A DNA stretch of 64,000 nt from Winogradskyella aurantiaca (GCF_003362725.1 NZ_QKTV01000004.1:1-64000), one strand, 5' to 3'; counted from the first letter of the stretch, positions 39,206 to 48,822 are shown. The notes: generated by a model not told the origin, from the sequence alone. A program made the numbers and translations.

Positions 39206-40204
39206 TCACTTTTTTTCCGACAAATTGCAAATTAATTGTAAAATTCGTGAACTATATCCGGTTTCGTTATCATACCATCCTATGATCTTTACCATATTAC
39301 CAATGACTGAAGTCATTAAAGAATCGAATATGCAGGAATGCCCATTTCCAATAATATCAACTGATACAATGGGATCTTCAGTAAATTCAATAATTCCTTT
39401 GAATTCTTCCTCTGACGCTTTTTTAAATACGGCATTAACTTCTTCTATAGATGTTGGTTTTTTAACATTAATAGTCATATCCGTTAAAGAACCATTTGGA
39501 ACAGGCACGCGAATACCACAGCCCCCAATCACTGTTGACAATTCTGGAAATATCTTTGTCAAGGCCTTAGCCGCCCCAGTTGTAGTTGGAACTATCGATT
39601 GTCCAGCAGCACGAGCCCTGCGCAAATCTGCATGAGGAACATCGTGAAGACTCTGATCTGTAGTATACGAATGTACAGTTGTAATGTATGCTTCTTTTAT
39701 TCCAAAATTGCGATGCATCAAGTCCATCATTGGTGCAGCATTATTGGTAGTACATGATGCATTGGAGACAATGACGTCCTCAGATGTTACGGTTTTATCA
39801 TTAACACCAAGAACAATAGTTTTAATACTGTCTTCTGTTGGAGGAACGCTTAAAACTACATGCTTTACCCCTTTTTTTAAATGACCCTTTAGGTCCATTT
39901 TCTTCTTAAATTTTCCAGAAGACTCAACAACAATATCAACTTTGTAATCTCCCCAAGGAATTGATTCCGGATGCCTGGCATTTAAAAATGGAATAACCTT
40001 TCCATCAACAATAAGAGTATTGTCTTTAATGTTAATTGATGACTCTAAGCGACCATGAATACTATCGTACTTGAGAAGATGTCCTAATGTTCTAACATCC
40101 GCCACGTCATTTATGGCAACAATATTGATATCCGGATGGGAAATGGCTAATCTAAAAACACGTCTCCCGATGCGTCCAAAGCCATTGATACCAACATTTA
40201 TCAT
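39206..40204 (-). CDS. gap: Glyceraldehyde-3-phosphate dehydrogenase, type I
   Basis: 332 residues with an N-terminal Rossmann motif (VGINGFGRIGRRVFRLA), catalytic Cys151 (SNASCTTN) and general-base His178 (TTVHSYTTDQ), so it is presumably active. It departs from the common glycolytic paralog at two places: LSVPPTEDSIKT at residues 118-129 in place of ISAP..., and GQSIVPTTTGAAKAL in place of a NIIPTSTG type. It may be a second GAPDH isozyme with a different direction or cofactor use. Its ATG overlaps the lipA stop (TAATG), suggesting coupling. Confidence 0.9.
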   Translation of the reverse strand: MINVGINGFGRIGRRVFRLAISHPDINIVAINDVADVRTLGHLLKYDSIHGRLESSINIKDNTLIVDGKVIPFLNARHPESIPWGDYKVDIVVESSGKFKKKMDLKGHLKKGVKHVVLSVPPTEDSIKTIVLGVNDKTVTSEDVIVSNASCTTNNAAPMMDLMHRNFGIKEAYITTVHSYTTDQSLHDVPHADLRRARAAGQSIVPTTTGAAKALTKIFPELSTVIGGCGIRVPVPNGSLTDMTINVKKPTSIEEVNAVFKKASEEEFKGIIEFTEDPIVSVDIIGNGHSCIFDSLMTSVIGNMVKIIGWYDNETGYSSRILQLICNLSEKK

Positions 40205-41097
40205 TAATTGATATGTTTTTGTGCTTTATATGAAGACCTGACTAAGGCACTACTTTCCACATGTCTAAAACCTAATTCCAACCCAATTTCTTCATATTCC
40301 TTGAATTCTTCAGGATTAATAAATCTTTGTACTGGAAGATGTTTTTTACTTGGTTGTAGATACTGACCAATTGTAACAACATCCACATCGTTCTCGCGTA
40401 AATCATGAAGGGTCTGAATCACCTCTTCTCTAGCCTCACCCAATCCCAGCATTATTCCAGATTTGGTTCTTCGTTGGCCTTGAGATTTTAAATATTTCAA
40501 AACCCCCATACTACGATCGTATTTTGCCTGAATTCTAACTTCTCTTGTGAGTCTTTTAACCGTCTCTATATTATGTGAAACTACTTCTGGTGCAACTTCA
40601 ATAATTCTATCAACATGTCTTTCAATACCTTGAAAATCCGGTATCAAAGTCTCAAGGGTAGTTTCCGGATTCATACGTCTTACGGCTTTGACCGTCTCTG
40701 CCCACATAATACTTCCCATATCTTTCAGATCGTCCCGGTCGACACTGGTTAACACAGCATGCTTAATTTTCATGATCTTAATAGAACGGGCTACTTTTTC
40801 AGGTTCGTCCCAATCTACTGCTTCAGGACGACCTGTCTTAACACCACAAAAACCACAACTTCGTGTACAAATATTACCGAGGATCATAAACGTAGCGGTA
40901 CCTTCACCCCAACATTCTCCCATATTTGGGCAGCTACCAGAGGTGCAAATTGTATTAAGCTTGTACTTATCTACTAAGCTACGTAACTCGGTATACTTCT
41001 TACCTGTTGGCAGTTTTACCCGTAACCATTTGGGTTTTCTTTCTGGTAAAACATTAGATTTAGACCTTGCTTCCATGCTTTCTTTTTCAGCCAACAA
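40204..41097 (-). CDS. lipA: Lipoyl synthase
   Basis: 297 residues. The LipA-specific auxiliary 4Fe-4S cluster cysteines are Cys51, Cys56 and Cys62 ([13 protein letters not shown]), and the radical-SAM cluster is Cys77, Cys81 and Cys84 (CTRSCGFC). It inserts sulfur into octanoyl-carrier domains to make lipoyl groups for pyruvate and 2-oxoglutarate dehydrogenases. It follows the Nramp-like gene by 24 bp and overlaps gap by 1 bp. Confidence 0.96.
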   Translation of the reverse strand: MLAEKESMEARSKSNVLPERKPKWLRVKLPTGKKYTELRSLVDKYKLNTICTSGSCPNMGECWGEGTATFMILGNICTRSCGFCGVKTGRPEAVDWDEPEKVARSIKIMKIKHAVLTSVDRDDLKDMGSIMWAETVKAVRRMNPETTLETLIPDFQGIERHVDRIIEVAPEVVSHNIETVKRLTREVRIQAKYDRSMGVLKYLKSQGQRRTKSGIMLGLGEAREEVIQTLHDLRENDVDVVTIGQYLQPSKKHLPVQRFINPEEFKEYEEIGLELGFRHVESSALVRSSYKAQKHIN

Positions 41098-41121
41098 AGA
41101 TACAAAGTATTCGTCAGAAGA

Positions 41122-42363
41122 TTACGATACTAAAAACCAGATACCAAAGATTATCAAGAATAAAATTCCAGCCCAACTTAACAGTTTCAAATAAGTGCCA
41201 GGCCGGTGCTCAACTGGGGTATATTTACTTGTGATTAACCAAAAATTTAATATGGCATAAACAGGTGCTGTGATAAAAGACAGGACTGTAGCAACCTTAA
41301 CAAGAAGCGCCATCTCTGATGCAAGAAATAAAAAAACCATTATGGTTCCGCAGGTGAGTATAATTAACCACAAATAATAACTAGAAAAAATCGAATTACC
41401 GAATAACAATTGTACACTTTTGGCCATGGCCCTTGGAGAGGCATCCAGCGTTGTAATAGTAGTGCTCCACATGGCAGATAAAGCAGCTACTCCAATTATA
41501 ACAGCTGACCATTCACCAAGAGCACTTGTATACAATCCAACTAGTTGACTTGCAAACTCTGCTGCTCCCGCACCAAAGGTTTCTCCAGAATTGTACAAGA
41601 CAAGAGCTCCAAGAATTACAAACAAAATACCAATTCCAACTGTTGCTATATAGCCAATATTAAAATCAAACAGCGCCTCTTTTATCTTGAAACTATTTGA
41701 GTTTTCAGTTTGTTCTTCTACCCAAAGAGAGTGAAATACTGACACATCAATAGGTGCGGGCATCCATCCCATGAATGCAATCAGAAATACGAGATCGGTC
41801 TGAGATACTGGCCAAAAAAACTCTAATTCTAGGGTTGAATTAGATTTGGTGTTTAATACCACCACTGCTGTTAGTGTACTTAATGCCAAAAGAATAATCA
41901 GAATCTTTATTAATCTATCTAAGGCCTTGTACTTTCCAATCACCAAAATAACACAACACACTAAAAGAATAATAACAGTCCAAATTTCAACACCACTGAA
42001 ACCCATACTATTTAGATTGAGGAAATTAATACTTCCAAATAAAGAGTCCGCAATCCCAGCAGTTACGATGGTAACCGCGGTCTGTATCGTAAACATAGTC
42101 CCCAGTGATAGAATAAAATACAAGAGTAAATAGGGTTTACCCAGTTTTCGATAGCCGTCCAACAAACTCTCTCCAGTAGCGCCTGCATATCGAGGACCAA
42201 ATTCGAAAAATGGATACTTAAAAAGATTGACAATAAGAAGTGCCCATACTAACCCAAGTCCATATTCTGCTCCAGCCCTAGTAGATTGTACCAGATGGGA
42301 TACCCCAATGGCAGCACCTGCAAATAATAGCCCAGGACCTAACCTCCTAAGAACTGAAATCAT
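41122..42363 (-). CDS. Nramp-family transporter-like protein without the DPGN motif
   Basis: 413 residues and about eleven hydrophobic segments. The Nramp fold is recognisable from GPGLLFAGAAIGVSHLVQ in TM1 and FMGWMPAPID in TM6. The Mn/Fe-binding Asp and Asn of the DPGN motif are replaced by GVSH (residues 20-23); the Met of TM6 is kept (WMPAP). The metal or substrate is therefore open. It lies between an ECF sigma factor and lipA, overlapping the sigma gene by 17 bp. Confidence 0.82.
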   Translation of the reverse strand: MISVLRRLGPGLLFAGAAIGVSHLVQSTRAGAEYGLGLVWALLIVNLFKYPFFEFGPRYAGATGESLLDGYRKLGKPYLLLYFILSLGTMFTIQTAVTIVTAGIADSLFGSINFLNLNSMGFSGVEIWTVIILLVCCVILVIGKYKALDRLIKILIILLALSTLTAVVVLNTKSNSTLELEFFWPVSQTDLVFLIAFMGWMPAPIDVSVFHSLWVEEQTENSNSFKIKEALFDFNIGYIATVGIGILFVILGALVLYNSGETFGAGAAEFASQLVGLYTSALGEWSAVIIGVAALSAMWSTTITTLDASPRAMAKSVQLLFGNSIFSSYYLWLIILTCGTIMVFLFLASEMALLVKVATVLSFITAPVYAILNFWLITSKYTPVEHRPGTYLKLLSWAGILFLIIFGIWFLVS

Positions 42364-42907
42364 TGGTATGACGTATAATTTCTGCCAAGAGTTTTTTCGC
42401 CCTTAAGAGCTTTACTTTTATGTTATTAATAGGCTCATCCAACTCTTTGGCCATTTCTTTATAACTCATCTCCTGGAAATACCTAAGGTGAATTACCTTT
42501 TGATAATGGGGTTTAAGTTTTTTTATTTGAATTAATAAATTGGCAAGATTTTGTTTTTTTATCAAATTATCCTCCGGCGACGGTGACTCATCCACAATTT
42601 CATGAATATGGTCTTCAACATTATTAACAGTTTCACTTAAAGACGATTTCCGTTTTCTAATAAGATCGATATGTAAGTTTTTTGAAATACTGATTAGCCA
42701 TGTTTTAAAACTATAATCCTCATTGTACGTGTCTATTTTATCAAAAGCTCTTGAGAATGATTGTATTGTAATATCTTCCGCATCATTTTCGTTTTGGGTT
42801 CGTTGGAGTTGAAACCCATAAACATCATTCCAAAACGTATCAAGCAAAAAATTAAAAGCCAATTGGTTATTTGACTTGGCCAATAAAATCGCCTCTTTTA
42901 GTTCCAA
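42347..42907 (-). CDS. ECF-type RNA polymerase sigma factor
   Basis: 186 residues with sigma region 2 (NDAEDITIQSFSRAFDKIDTY) and region 4 (YFQEMSYKEMAKELDEPINNIKVKLLRAKKLL), typical of group IV sigma-70. No zinc anti-sigma gene is adjacent. It overlaps the glycosyltransferase gene by 10 bp and the Nramp-like gene by 17 bp, so it is made with these membrane proteins. The regulon cannot be inferred. Confidence 0.9.
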   Translation of the reverse strand: MELKEAILLAKSNNQLAFNFLLDTFWNDVYGFQLQRTQNENDAEDITIQSFSRAFDKIDTYNEDYSFKTWLISISKNLHIDLIRKRKSSLSETVNNVEDHIHEIVDESPSPEDNLIKKQNLANLLIQIKKLKPHYQKVIHLRYFQEMSYKEMAKELDEPINNIKVKLLRAKKLLAEIIRHTNDFSS

Positions 42908-44013
42908 TGTTTTGGTTTAGAAATAAGATTAGCAATAAAGATAAAAAATTGAGAAATAATAAGAGTTACCTCAAGAACTGGTAATAAAAAAGTGATTCCA
43001 TGTTCATTGAGCTTGCTTGCGCTCTTGACGTAGGTCAAAATTGAAAGACAAAATCGAAATAATATTAAAGTCAATACAATTTCCCACCTAAATAAGAAGG
43101 ATAAAAGAAGCACTGAGAGTAAAATAAACATCAATTGAGATGTATAGAACATTCCCAATACTAATTGATGTATTGGTTTATAATAGGAGGCTGTAGAAAC
43201 ATGTCGCCTTTTTTGCGCAATCCATTCCTTCCAATTATTTTTTGGCTTAGAAACTGTGATACTATCGGGATGATCTATAATTGCAACATTTGTTCTGGTC
43301 GCCACACTATTAACAAACAAGTCATCATCTCCAGACATAATATCCATATGTTTCATATAACCTGAATTCTCGAAAAATACATCTCTATGATAGGCTAGAT
43401 TTCGTCCAACTCCCATATAAGGCAAACCTATTCTGGCATATGAAAAATATTGAATAGCCGTAAGTAAAGTTTCAAATCTAATCAAGGCATTAATAAGTGA
43501 TCCTTTGTAACGCTGGTACGAACCGTAACCCAAAACGATACGCTTAGTTTTAGAAAATGATCCCGATATATGGCTTAACCATCGATTAGATGTTGGTTTA
43601 CAATCTGCATCTGTAAACACTAAATAAGACTTTGTAGCCGCTTTAATTCCCAGTGTTAATGCATACTTTTTGTTACCCCAGAAAGATTCTACGTTTTCAA
43701 CATTAACCACTTTTACATTAGGGTTTATATCTGCAAAACCCTCCATAATAGCTAAGGTCTCATCAGAGGAGCTATCGTTGACCAATATCAATTCAAAGTT
43801 TTGATATGATTGCTCAAGAAGCAGCGGAATATTGGTCTTTAAATTTTGAGCTTCATTTTTTGCACATACTATAACAGAAAGAGGTAAGGTGTTCCCAGGC
43901 TTTAGATCAGAAGTGTTTTTTAAAGCATAATACAGTAAAAAAACTAGAAAGAAGGCCATCTGACAGACGACGACTCCAACAAAAACCCAAAATACAATAG
44001 AAAGCCAGGGCAT
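42898..44013 (-). CDS. Membrane-bound family 2 glycosyltransferase
   Basis: 371 residues. An N-terminal membrane helix (IVFWVFVGVVVCQMAFFLVFLLYYA) precedes a GT-A domain with the nucleotide-sugar motifs LSVIVCAKNEAQNL and LVNDSSSDE, the metal Asp in FTDADCKP, the acceptor acid in GDDDLFV and the QKRRH signature. Two or three C-terminal helices follow. This fits a processive or lipid-linked sugar transferase of the envelope. It overlaps the previous gene by 1 bp and the sigma gene by 10 bp. Confidence 0.88.
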   Translation of the reverse strand: MPWLSIVFWVFVGVVVCQMAFFLVFLLYYALKNTSDLKPGNTLPLSVIVCAKNEAQNLKTNIPLLLEQSYQNFELILVNDSSSDETLAIMEGFADINPNVKVVNVENVESFWGNKKYALTLGIKAATKSYLVFTDADCKPTSNRWLSHISGSFSKTKRIVLGYGSYQRYKGSLINALIRFETLLTAIQYFSYARIGLPYMGVGRNLAYHRDVFFENSGYMKHMDIMSGDDDLFVNSVATRTNVAIIDHPDSITVSKPKNNWKEWIAQKRRHVSTASYYKPIHQLVLGMFYTSQLMFILLSVLLLSFLFRWEIVLTLILFRFCLSILTYVKSASKLNEHGITFLLPVLEVTLIISQFFIFIANLISKPKHWN

Positions 44014-44222
44014 TAAGCCTCTGTATGTTGTGATTCTTTACAACTGTCAAATTGATCCGGAGTTTTTCCACAAAAGCCACAAGCTTCACCCTCTTGATTT
44101 AAATAGGGGTTTTGACTGGCACATGTACCGGCAAACTTTCCATCTTTTTTAGCCCAAATTTTAATTGCAATTCCAGCAAAAGCCAAACCTAAAAGCAAGA
44201 GCGTCAATAGAAAAAGTTTCAT
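44013..44222 (-). CDS. Small Cys-rich single-pass membrane protein (NqrM/DUF539-like)
   Basis: I use the inner ATG at 44222 (69 residues), because it begins a membrane helix (KLFLLTLLLLGLAFAGIAIKI); the longer frame opens at 44288. After the helix lies a segment with five Cys (GTCASQNP, GEACGFCGKTP, FDSCKES). The layout resembles NqrM/DUF539 proteins, which help mature Na+-translocating NADH dehydrogenase, but the match is by eye and the nqr operon is absent here. Probable first gene of the overlapping operon. Confidence 0.55.
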   Translation of the reverse strand: MKLFLLTLLLLGLAFAGIAIKIWAKKDGKFAGTCASQNPYLNQEGEACGFCGKTPDQFDSCKESQHTEA

Positions 44223-44345
44223 GTTGTAATTTTTAATAATTAAATTTAATGCAAAGATAATGCTTTTCAAGGATTTAAATACAGCCATATAGCTGCAAGA
44301 ATCGTTGGAAAACAGATCTCATTAACTAACTATTAAAATATCAAT

Positions 44346-45047
44346 ATGAAGAAATTATTTGCCGAGTTCTTTGGCACCTTTTGGCTTGTTTTTGGTGGAT
44401 GTGGGTCTGCCTTATACGCCGCTGGCGTTCCCGATTTAGGAATTGGATTTGCAGGTGTAGCACTTGCATTTGGTCTAACCGTTTTAACAATGGCTTATGC
44501 TGTTGGACATATCTCTGGGGGGCATTTTAATCCTGCTGTAAGTTTTGGACTTTGGGCTGGTGGTAAGTTTGAAGCAAAAGATTTAGTTGGCTACATTATT
44601 GCTCAATTGGTAGGAGCCTTTGTTGCAGGAGGTGTACTTTATGTGATTGCATCGGGATCTGCAGGATTTGCCATTGACAATGGTGCCGCTGGAGCATTCG
44701 CTGCTAATGGATATGGCGATCTTTCACCTGGCGGTTATTCAATGACTGCCGCCCTTATCGCTGAATTTGTACTGACCATGTTTTTCTTACTAATAATTTT
44801 AGGAAGCACCAATGAAAGAGCACCTAAAGGATTTGCACCTATAGCCATTGGTTTGGGGCTTACCTTAATTCACCTTATCAGTATTCCAATTACCAATACC
44901 TCCGTAAACCCAGCCAGATCCACAAGTCAGGCTATCATTGCAGGCGGCGGTTTTGTATCGCAGCTTTGGTTATTCTGGGCAGCACCAATAGCTGGGGCTA
45001 TTGTAGCTGGAATTATTCATAAATCACTCTTTGATAAAAGTGAATAA
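44346..45047 (+). CDS. aqpZ: Aquaporin Z
   Basis: 233 residues, six membrane helices, and both NPA half-helix motifs (HFNPAVSFG near residue 62; VNPARSTSQ near residue 187) with the Arg after the second. It is the length of bacterial AqpZ water channels. Single gene on the plus strand with its own terminator. Confidence 0.95.
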   Translation: MKKLFAEFFGTFWLVFGGCGSALYAAGVPDLGIGFAGVALAFGLTVLTMAYAVGHISGGHFNPAVSFGLWAGGKFEAKDLVGYIIAQLVGAFVAGGVLYVIASGSAGFAIDNGAAGAFAANGYGDLSPGGYSMTAALIAEFVLTMFFLLIILGSTNERAPKGFAPIAIGLGLTLIHLISIPITNTSVNPARSTSQAIIAGGGFVSQLWLFWAAPIAGAIVAGIIHKSLFDKSE

Positions 45048-45077
45048 AAAAAGCCACCAAAAAGGTGGCTTTTTTAG
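45046..45077. terminator. Bidirectional terminator between aqpZ and the anti-sigma gene
   Basis: The AAAAGCCACC / GGTGGCTTTT stem with T runs on both strands starts right at the aqpZ stop and lies 17 bp from the stop of the minus-strand anti-sigma gene. Confidence 0.85.
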
Positions 45078-45093
45078 TGTTATGAAACACTTG

Positions 45094-45882
45094 TTATTTA
45101 TTGTTCTTTAAAGAGATTTCTGCTACCTGATTATCTTCAGACTTAGATTCGCCATTTTTATTCTCAATAGTAATACTTAATGCCACAGCATTCTCCATGT
45201 ATGGTATTGGTCTTAGTTTTCGCTCAGAGGCGTCTAACACTCCTATATTAACCATTTTATCCTGAAACTCAGCCCACATCTGATAGTATTGCTCTTCAGG
45301 AAGTTGTGGCAAGGTTATGACATCTATCATTGATGTCTTTTCTACAGGATTGATATAGGCAACCGTCTTTAGATTCTTAGCACGTTCATTACCTGTAAGA
45401 ACATATTTCTTAGAGTCAGGATCATTAAGTTTAGACAATTCTTCTGCCAATTGATTCAGTTTATTATTGTTGTTCTCAATATCCTGTCTCAGGTCGAATA
45501 TCTCCTCAACCACCACATTGTTTTCAGAATTCAATTGTCTATTTTGCTGATAGAGTAAAACACTGGTCACAGCAAATATTAGCGCAGAGACACTAGCAGC
45601 CACACTAATCCATGTCATCCTCGAAGAACGGCGTTTCAAACTAATTACCTTAGAATCGTCCAGTTGAGATTCGATTTTTGCAAATAGGTCTTTCGGAGGA
45701 TTTACGGCTTCAAAATTAGCTAAAACCTCAAGATTATCTTGAAGCTTTTCATAGGCCTCAGCCACTTCCTCATATGTACCTATAAACTGCTCTACCGCCA
45801 TGGACTCTCTTGAAGAAAGATCGCCAATCACATAGCGTTGCAGCATATCCGACTTTAAAAATTCTTGTACTTCTTTTTTCAT
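45094..45882 (-). CDS. Anti-sigma factor, RskA-type C-terminal domain
   Basis: 262 residues. A cytoplasmic N-terminal part (RYVIGDLSSRESMAVEQFI) lacks the HxxxCxxC zinc motif. One membrane helix (about 90-110, WISVAASVSALIFAVTSVLLY) is followed by a coiled coil (about 113-145) and an extracytoplasmic RskA-like domain (VITLPQLPEEQYYQMWAEFQDKMVNIGVL). Most likely it holds the adjacent sigma factor. It is 12 bp downstream of the sigma gene. Confidence 0.85.
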   Translation of the reverse strand: MKKEVQEFLKSDMLQRYVIGDLSSRESMAVEQFIGTYEEVAEAYEKLQDNLEVLANFEAVNPPKDLFAKIESQLDDSKVISLKRRSSRMTWISVAASVSALIFAVTSVLLYQQNRQLNSENNVVVEEIFDLRQDIENNNNKLNQLAEELSKLNDPDSKKYVLTGNERAKNLKTVAYINPVEKTSMIDVITLPQLPEEQYYQMWAEFQDKMVNIGVLDASERKLRPIPYMENAVALSITIENKNGESKSEDNQVAEISLKNNK

Positions 45883-45894
45883 TTCAAACCATGT

Positions 45895-46422
45895 TTAAGG
45901 ATCGTAGATTTTTTTTAATTCTCTCAATCCAATTTTAAGTCTTGACTTAACCGTACCCAATGGAATTTCTAATTCCTCGCTCGCTTCTTGTTGTGTTAAG
46001 CCCTCAAAATACAAGGCTTTAATAACAATCTGGTACTTCTCGTCAAGTGTCTCAAGATGCTTTTTTATATCCATAACATCTTGATTAATATTCATAGTAG
46101 GTAAGATATATACGTCCGATTTATCGATTTGGACTTCCTTGTGATGCCTATTGTTGTAACTTCGTAATTTATCTATTGCCGTATTTCGTGCTATCCTGTA
46201 CAACCATGTAAATAATTTGGCCTTTTTAGGATCGTACTTCGAGGCATTCTTCCATACTTTCACAAAGGTTTCCTGCAGGGCATCTTCTGCTAATTCTTGA
46301 TTACTAGTTACCTTTAAAATAACACCAAACAAACTACCAGAATAGTTCTCGTAAAGCAAATTAAGCGCTCTTTTATCGCCTTGCTGCAAATATGAGATGA
46401 TTCTCTGTTCGATGTTTGTCAT
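45895..46422 (-). CDS. ECF-type sigma factor paired with anti-sigma factor
   Basis: 175 residues. Region 2 is LAEDALQETFVKVWKNASKYDPKKAKLFTW and region 4 is YFEGLTQQEASEELEIPLGTVKSRLKIGLRELKK. It is similar in type to the sigma factor at 42347 but belongs to a classical sigma/anti-sigma pair. A TATATTTA (46461-46468, minus strand) upstream could be its -7 box. Confidence 0.93.
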   Translation of the reverse strand: MTNIEQRIISYLQQGDKRALNLLYENYSGSLFGVILKVTSNQELAEDALQETFVKVWKNASKYDPKKAKLFTWLYRIARNTAIDKLRSYNNRHHKEVQIDKSDVYILPTMNINQDVMDIKKHLETLDEKYQIVIKALYFEGLTQQEASEELEIPLGTVKSRLKIGLRELKKIYDP

Positions 46423-46564
46423 TGATTATCCTTTCGAAATCCAAAAACACTTTGGCTTCGTAAATATAGAAAATGTGTTTTCAAATTTGTTAAACATAAT
46501 TTTTAGACGTTAGAATAAAAATTGGAATGATTGATTAATAGCAAATAGTTTTATTCTAAACTGT

Positions 46565-46592
46565 AAAGGTCACAAACTATTGTGGCCTTTTT
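46565..46592 (-). terminator. Putative terminator downstream of murB
   Basis: An inverted repeat AAAGGTCACAA / TTGTGGCCTTT with a short loop (one mismatch), directly after the murB stop; the T run on the minus strand is short. Confidence 0.45.
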
Positions 46593-47604
46593 AAATTACA
46601 TTAACCTCCATGATCAGATTAATGTCAAACAGTCTTGAAACAGTCTTCTGAATTAAAACCGCCAAATTGTAAATCTCATCCCCATCGGCACCACCATAAT
46701 TAACTAAAACCAAGGCCTGGTGTTCATGTACTCCATAATTATTAAAACGCTTGCCCTTAAATCCTGATGTTTCAATTAGCCAACCTGCCGGGACTTTTAT
46801 TGCTGAATCCGAGACCTTATATCCTGGAATTTTCGGGAATTGCTCCTGTAGCTCTAAATAGTGCTCTTGAGAAATTACAGGATTTTTAAAAAAAGACCCA
46901 CTATTTCCTATTTCTTTGGGATCAGGCAACTTGCTTTTCCTGATGGTAATAACTGCATTTGATACGTCTCTAATGGTTGGAGAAGAAATATTTTCTGCTT
47001 CCAATTGGTTTTTAATAGCCCCGTAGTCTGTTTTAATTTCATGCTCATTAGTAGTCAGTTCAAAAACGACACTCGTAATTATGAATTTGCCTTTTTCTTG
47101 ATTTTTGAAAACCGACTCTCGATAGTTAAAATTACAGTCGTTTAGATAAAACGTCGCAAATTCTTGAGTTTTAATATCACAGACCTCACATGAGAAAAAA
47201 TGATCTTTCAACTCTACTCCATAAGCTCCAATATTCTGGATTGGTGCCGTACCCACATTACCTGGTATGAGTGACAAATTCTCCAATCCACCATAATTGT
47301 GATCTATACACCACAGAACAAAATCATGCCAGTTTTCACCTGCCATGGCCTTAACCAGCACTTTTCCATTTTCATTTTTTAAAGTTTCAATACCCTTTAA
47401 ATTCAAATGAAGAACCGGTTTATCAATATCGGAGCGGAGTAACATGTTGCTTCCGCCGCCCAAGACAAAAACATCCTCATCCTTGTATTCAGTTAATGCA
47501 AATTTTAAATCCCCAAGTGACCTGACATCAAGATAGGATTTGGCCGAGGCGTCAATACCAAAGGTATTAAAGGGTTTTAAGGAAGTGTTATGTTGTACGG
47601 TCAT
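46591..47604 (-). CDS. murB: UDP-N-acetylenolpyruvoylglucosamine reductase
   Basis: 337 residues. An FAD-binding PCMH domain has VLGGGSNML and LIPGNVGTAPIQNIGAYGVEL. The substrate-side catalytic residues lie in GNSGSFFKNP (Ser) and VHEHQALV (Glu). It reduces UDP-GlcNAc-enolpyruvate to UDP-MurNAc in peptidoglycan synthesis. It directly abuts the aminotransferase gene, whose stop is immediately before the murB start. Confidence 0.96.
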   Translation of the reverse strand: MTVQHNTSLKPFNTFGIDASAKSYLDVRSLGDLKFALTEYKDEDVFVLGGGSNMLLRSDIDKPVLHLNLKGIETLKNENGKVLVKAMAGENWHDFVLWCIDHNYGGLENLSLIPGNVGTAPIQNIGAYGVELKDHFFSCEVCDIKTQEFATFYLNDCNFNYRESVFKNQEKGKFIITSVVFELTTNEHEIKTDYGAIKNQLEAENISSPTIRDVSNAVITIRKSKLPDPKEIGNSGSFFKNPVISQEHYLELQEQFPKIPGYKVSDSAIKVPAGWLIETSGFKGKRFNNYGVHEHQALVLVNYGGADGDEIYNLAVLIQKTVSRLFDINLIMEVNVI

Positions 47605-48822
47605 CTAATCGCTGTAAACCTTAAGACCTTCTTTAATTATATTTACGGCTTTCTTAAGACTTTCTTCTTTTAATACGTATGCAATCCTTATTTGGTTCAA
47701 TCCCATTTCTGGAGTGGAGTAAAATCCTGCTGCTGGAGCTACCATAACAGTTTCCCCATCAACATCAAACGACTCTAGCAACCATTGGGCAAAATTCTCA
47801 GCATTCTTTATTGGCAATTCAGTAACACAATAAAAGGCACCACTAGGTTTACCAATTTTCACTCCTTCTATTGATTCCAATTCCTTGATTAAGAGATTAC
47901 GTCGGTGAACATACTCTTCCTTAACCTCATCAAAATAAGAATCTGGTGTATCTAAAGCTGCCTCACCAGCAATTTGAGCCAATGTTGGAGGACTTAGTCG
48001 TGCTTGCGCAAATTTTAATGCCGTTCCAATTACTGCTGTATTTCTAGAAACCAAATATCCAATACGCGCTCCACACATACTGTAGCGTTTGGATACCGAA
48101 TCGATAACAATCGCATGTTCTTTCAGTTCAGGGAAATCAAGCACTGAATGATGCTCCAGGCCATCGTATGTAAACTCGCGATAAACTTCATCTGCAATTA
48201 AAAATAAATCGTGTTTTAAGACCAGTTTTGAAAGTTTCTCTATCTCCTCACGAGAATATAAATAACCTGTAGGGTTACCAGGGTTACAGATTAATATAGC
48301 CTTCGTTTTTTCGGTAATCAATGCTTCAAAATCCTCAATTGGGGGTAAGGCAAAGTTATCTTCAATTTTAGACACCACTGGAACAACATTCACGCCCGAC
48401 GCTGTTGAAAATCCATTGTAATTGGCATAGAATGGCTCTGGGATAATAACCTCATCTCCAGCATCCATAATACTTCCAAAGGTGAATAATAATGCTTCAC
48501 TGCCGCCAGTTGTTACTACAATCTCATCCGCATTTACACTAATATTATTTTTATCATAATACTGAGCAATCTTAGATCTGTAGGTCTCAGAACCTTCAGA
48601 TCTACTATAGGCAAGCACGTCAATATCAGCTTGTTTTATAGCGTCTAATGCAACCTGAGGGGTCTTGATATCTGGTTGTCCAATATTCAAATAATAAACT
48701 GATTTTCCCTGCTGCACAGCATTTTCTGCAAAGGGTACCAATTTTCTAATTGGTGAGGCCGGCATGTTATGCCCTTTTAAAGAAATCTTTGGCATTTTTA
48801 AATCTACTTTAAGAGTGAACAA
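47605..48822 (-). CDS. PLP-dependent aminotransferase, class I/II
   Basis: 405 residues. PLP lysine is in SVSKRYSMCGARIGYL, the substrate Arg and Asn contacts lie in CNPGNPTG and IADEVYREF, and IRIAYVL closes the C-terminal domain. It resembles the AspC/AlaA-like aspartate- or aromatic-type aminotransferases, but substrate cannot be assigned. MSISLKGHNMPASP near the N-terminus suggests the ATG could also start a few codons later (about 48795). Paired with murB. Confidence 0.85.
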   Translation of the reverse strand: MFTLKVDLKMPKISLKGHNMPASPIRKLVPFAENAVQQGKSVYYLNIGQPDIKTPQVALDAIKQADIDVLAYSRSEGSETYRSKIAQYYDKNNISVNADEIVVTTGGSEALLFTFGSIMDAGDEVIIPEPFYANYNGFSTASGVNVVPVVSKIEDNFALPPIEDFEALITEKTKAILICNPGNPTGYLYSREEIEKLSKLVLKHDLFLIADEVYREFTYDGLEHHSVLDFPELKEHAIVIDSVSKRYSMCGARIGYLVSRNTAVIGTALKFAQARLSPPTLAQIAGEAALDTPDSYFDEVKEEYVHRRNLLIKELESIEGVKIGKPSGAFYCVTELPIKNAENFAQWLLESFDVDGETVMVAPAAGFYSTPEMGLNQIRIAYVLKEESLKKAVNIIKEGLKVYSD

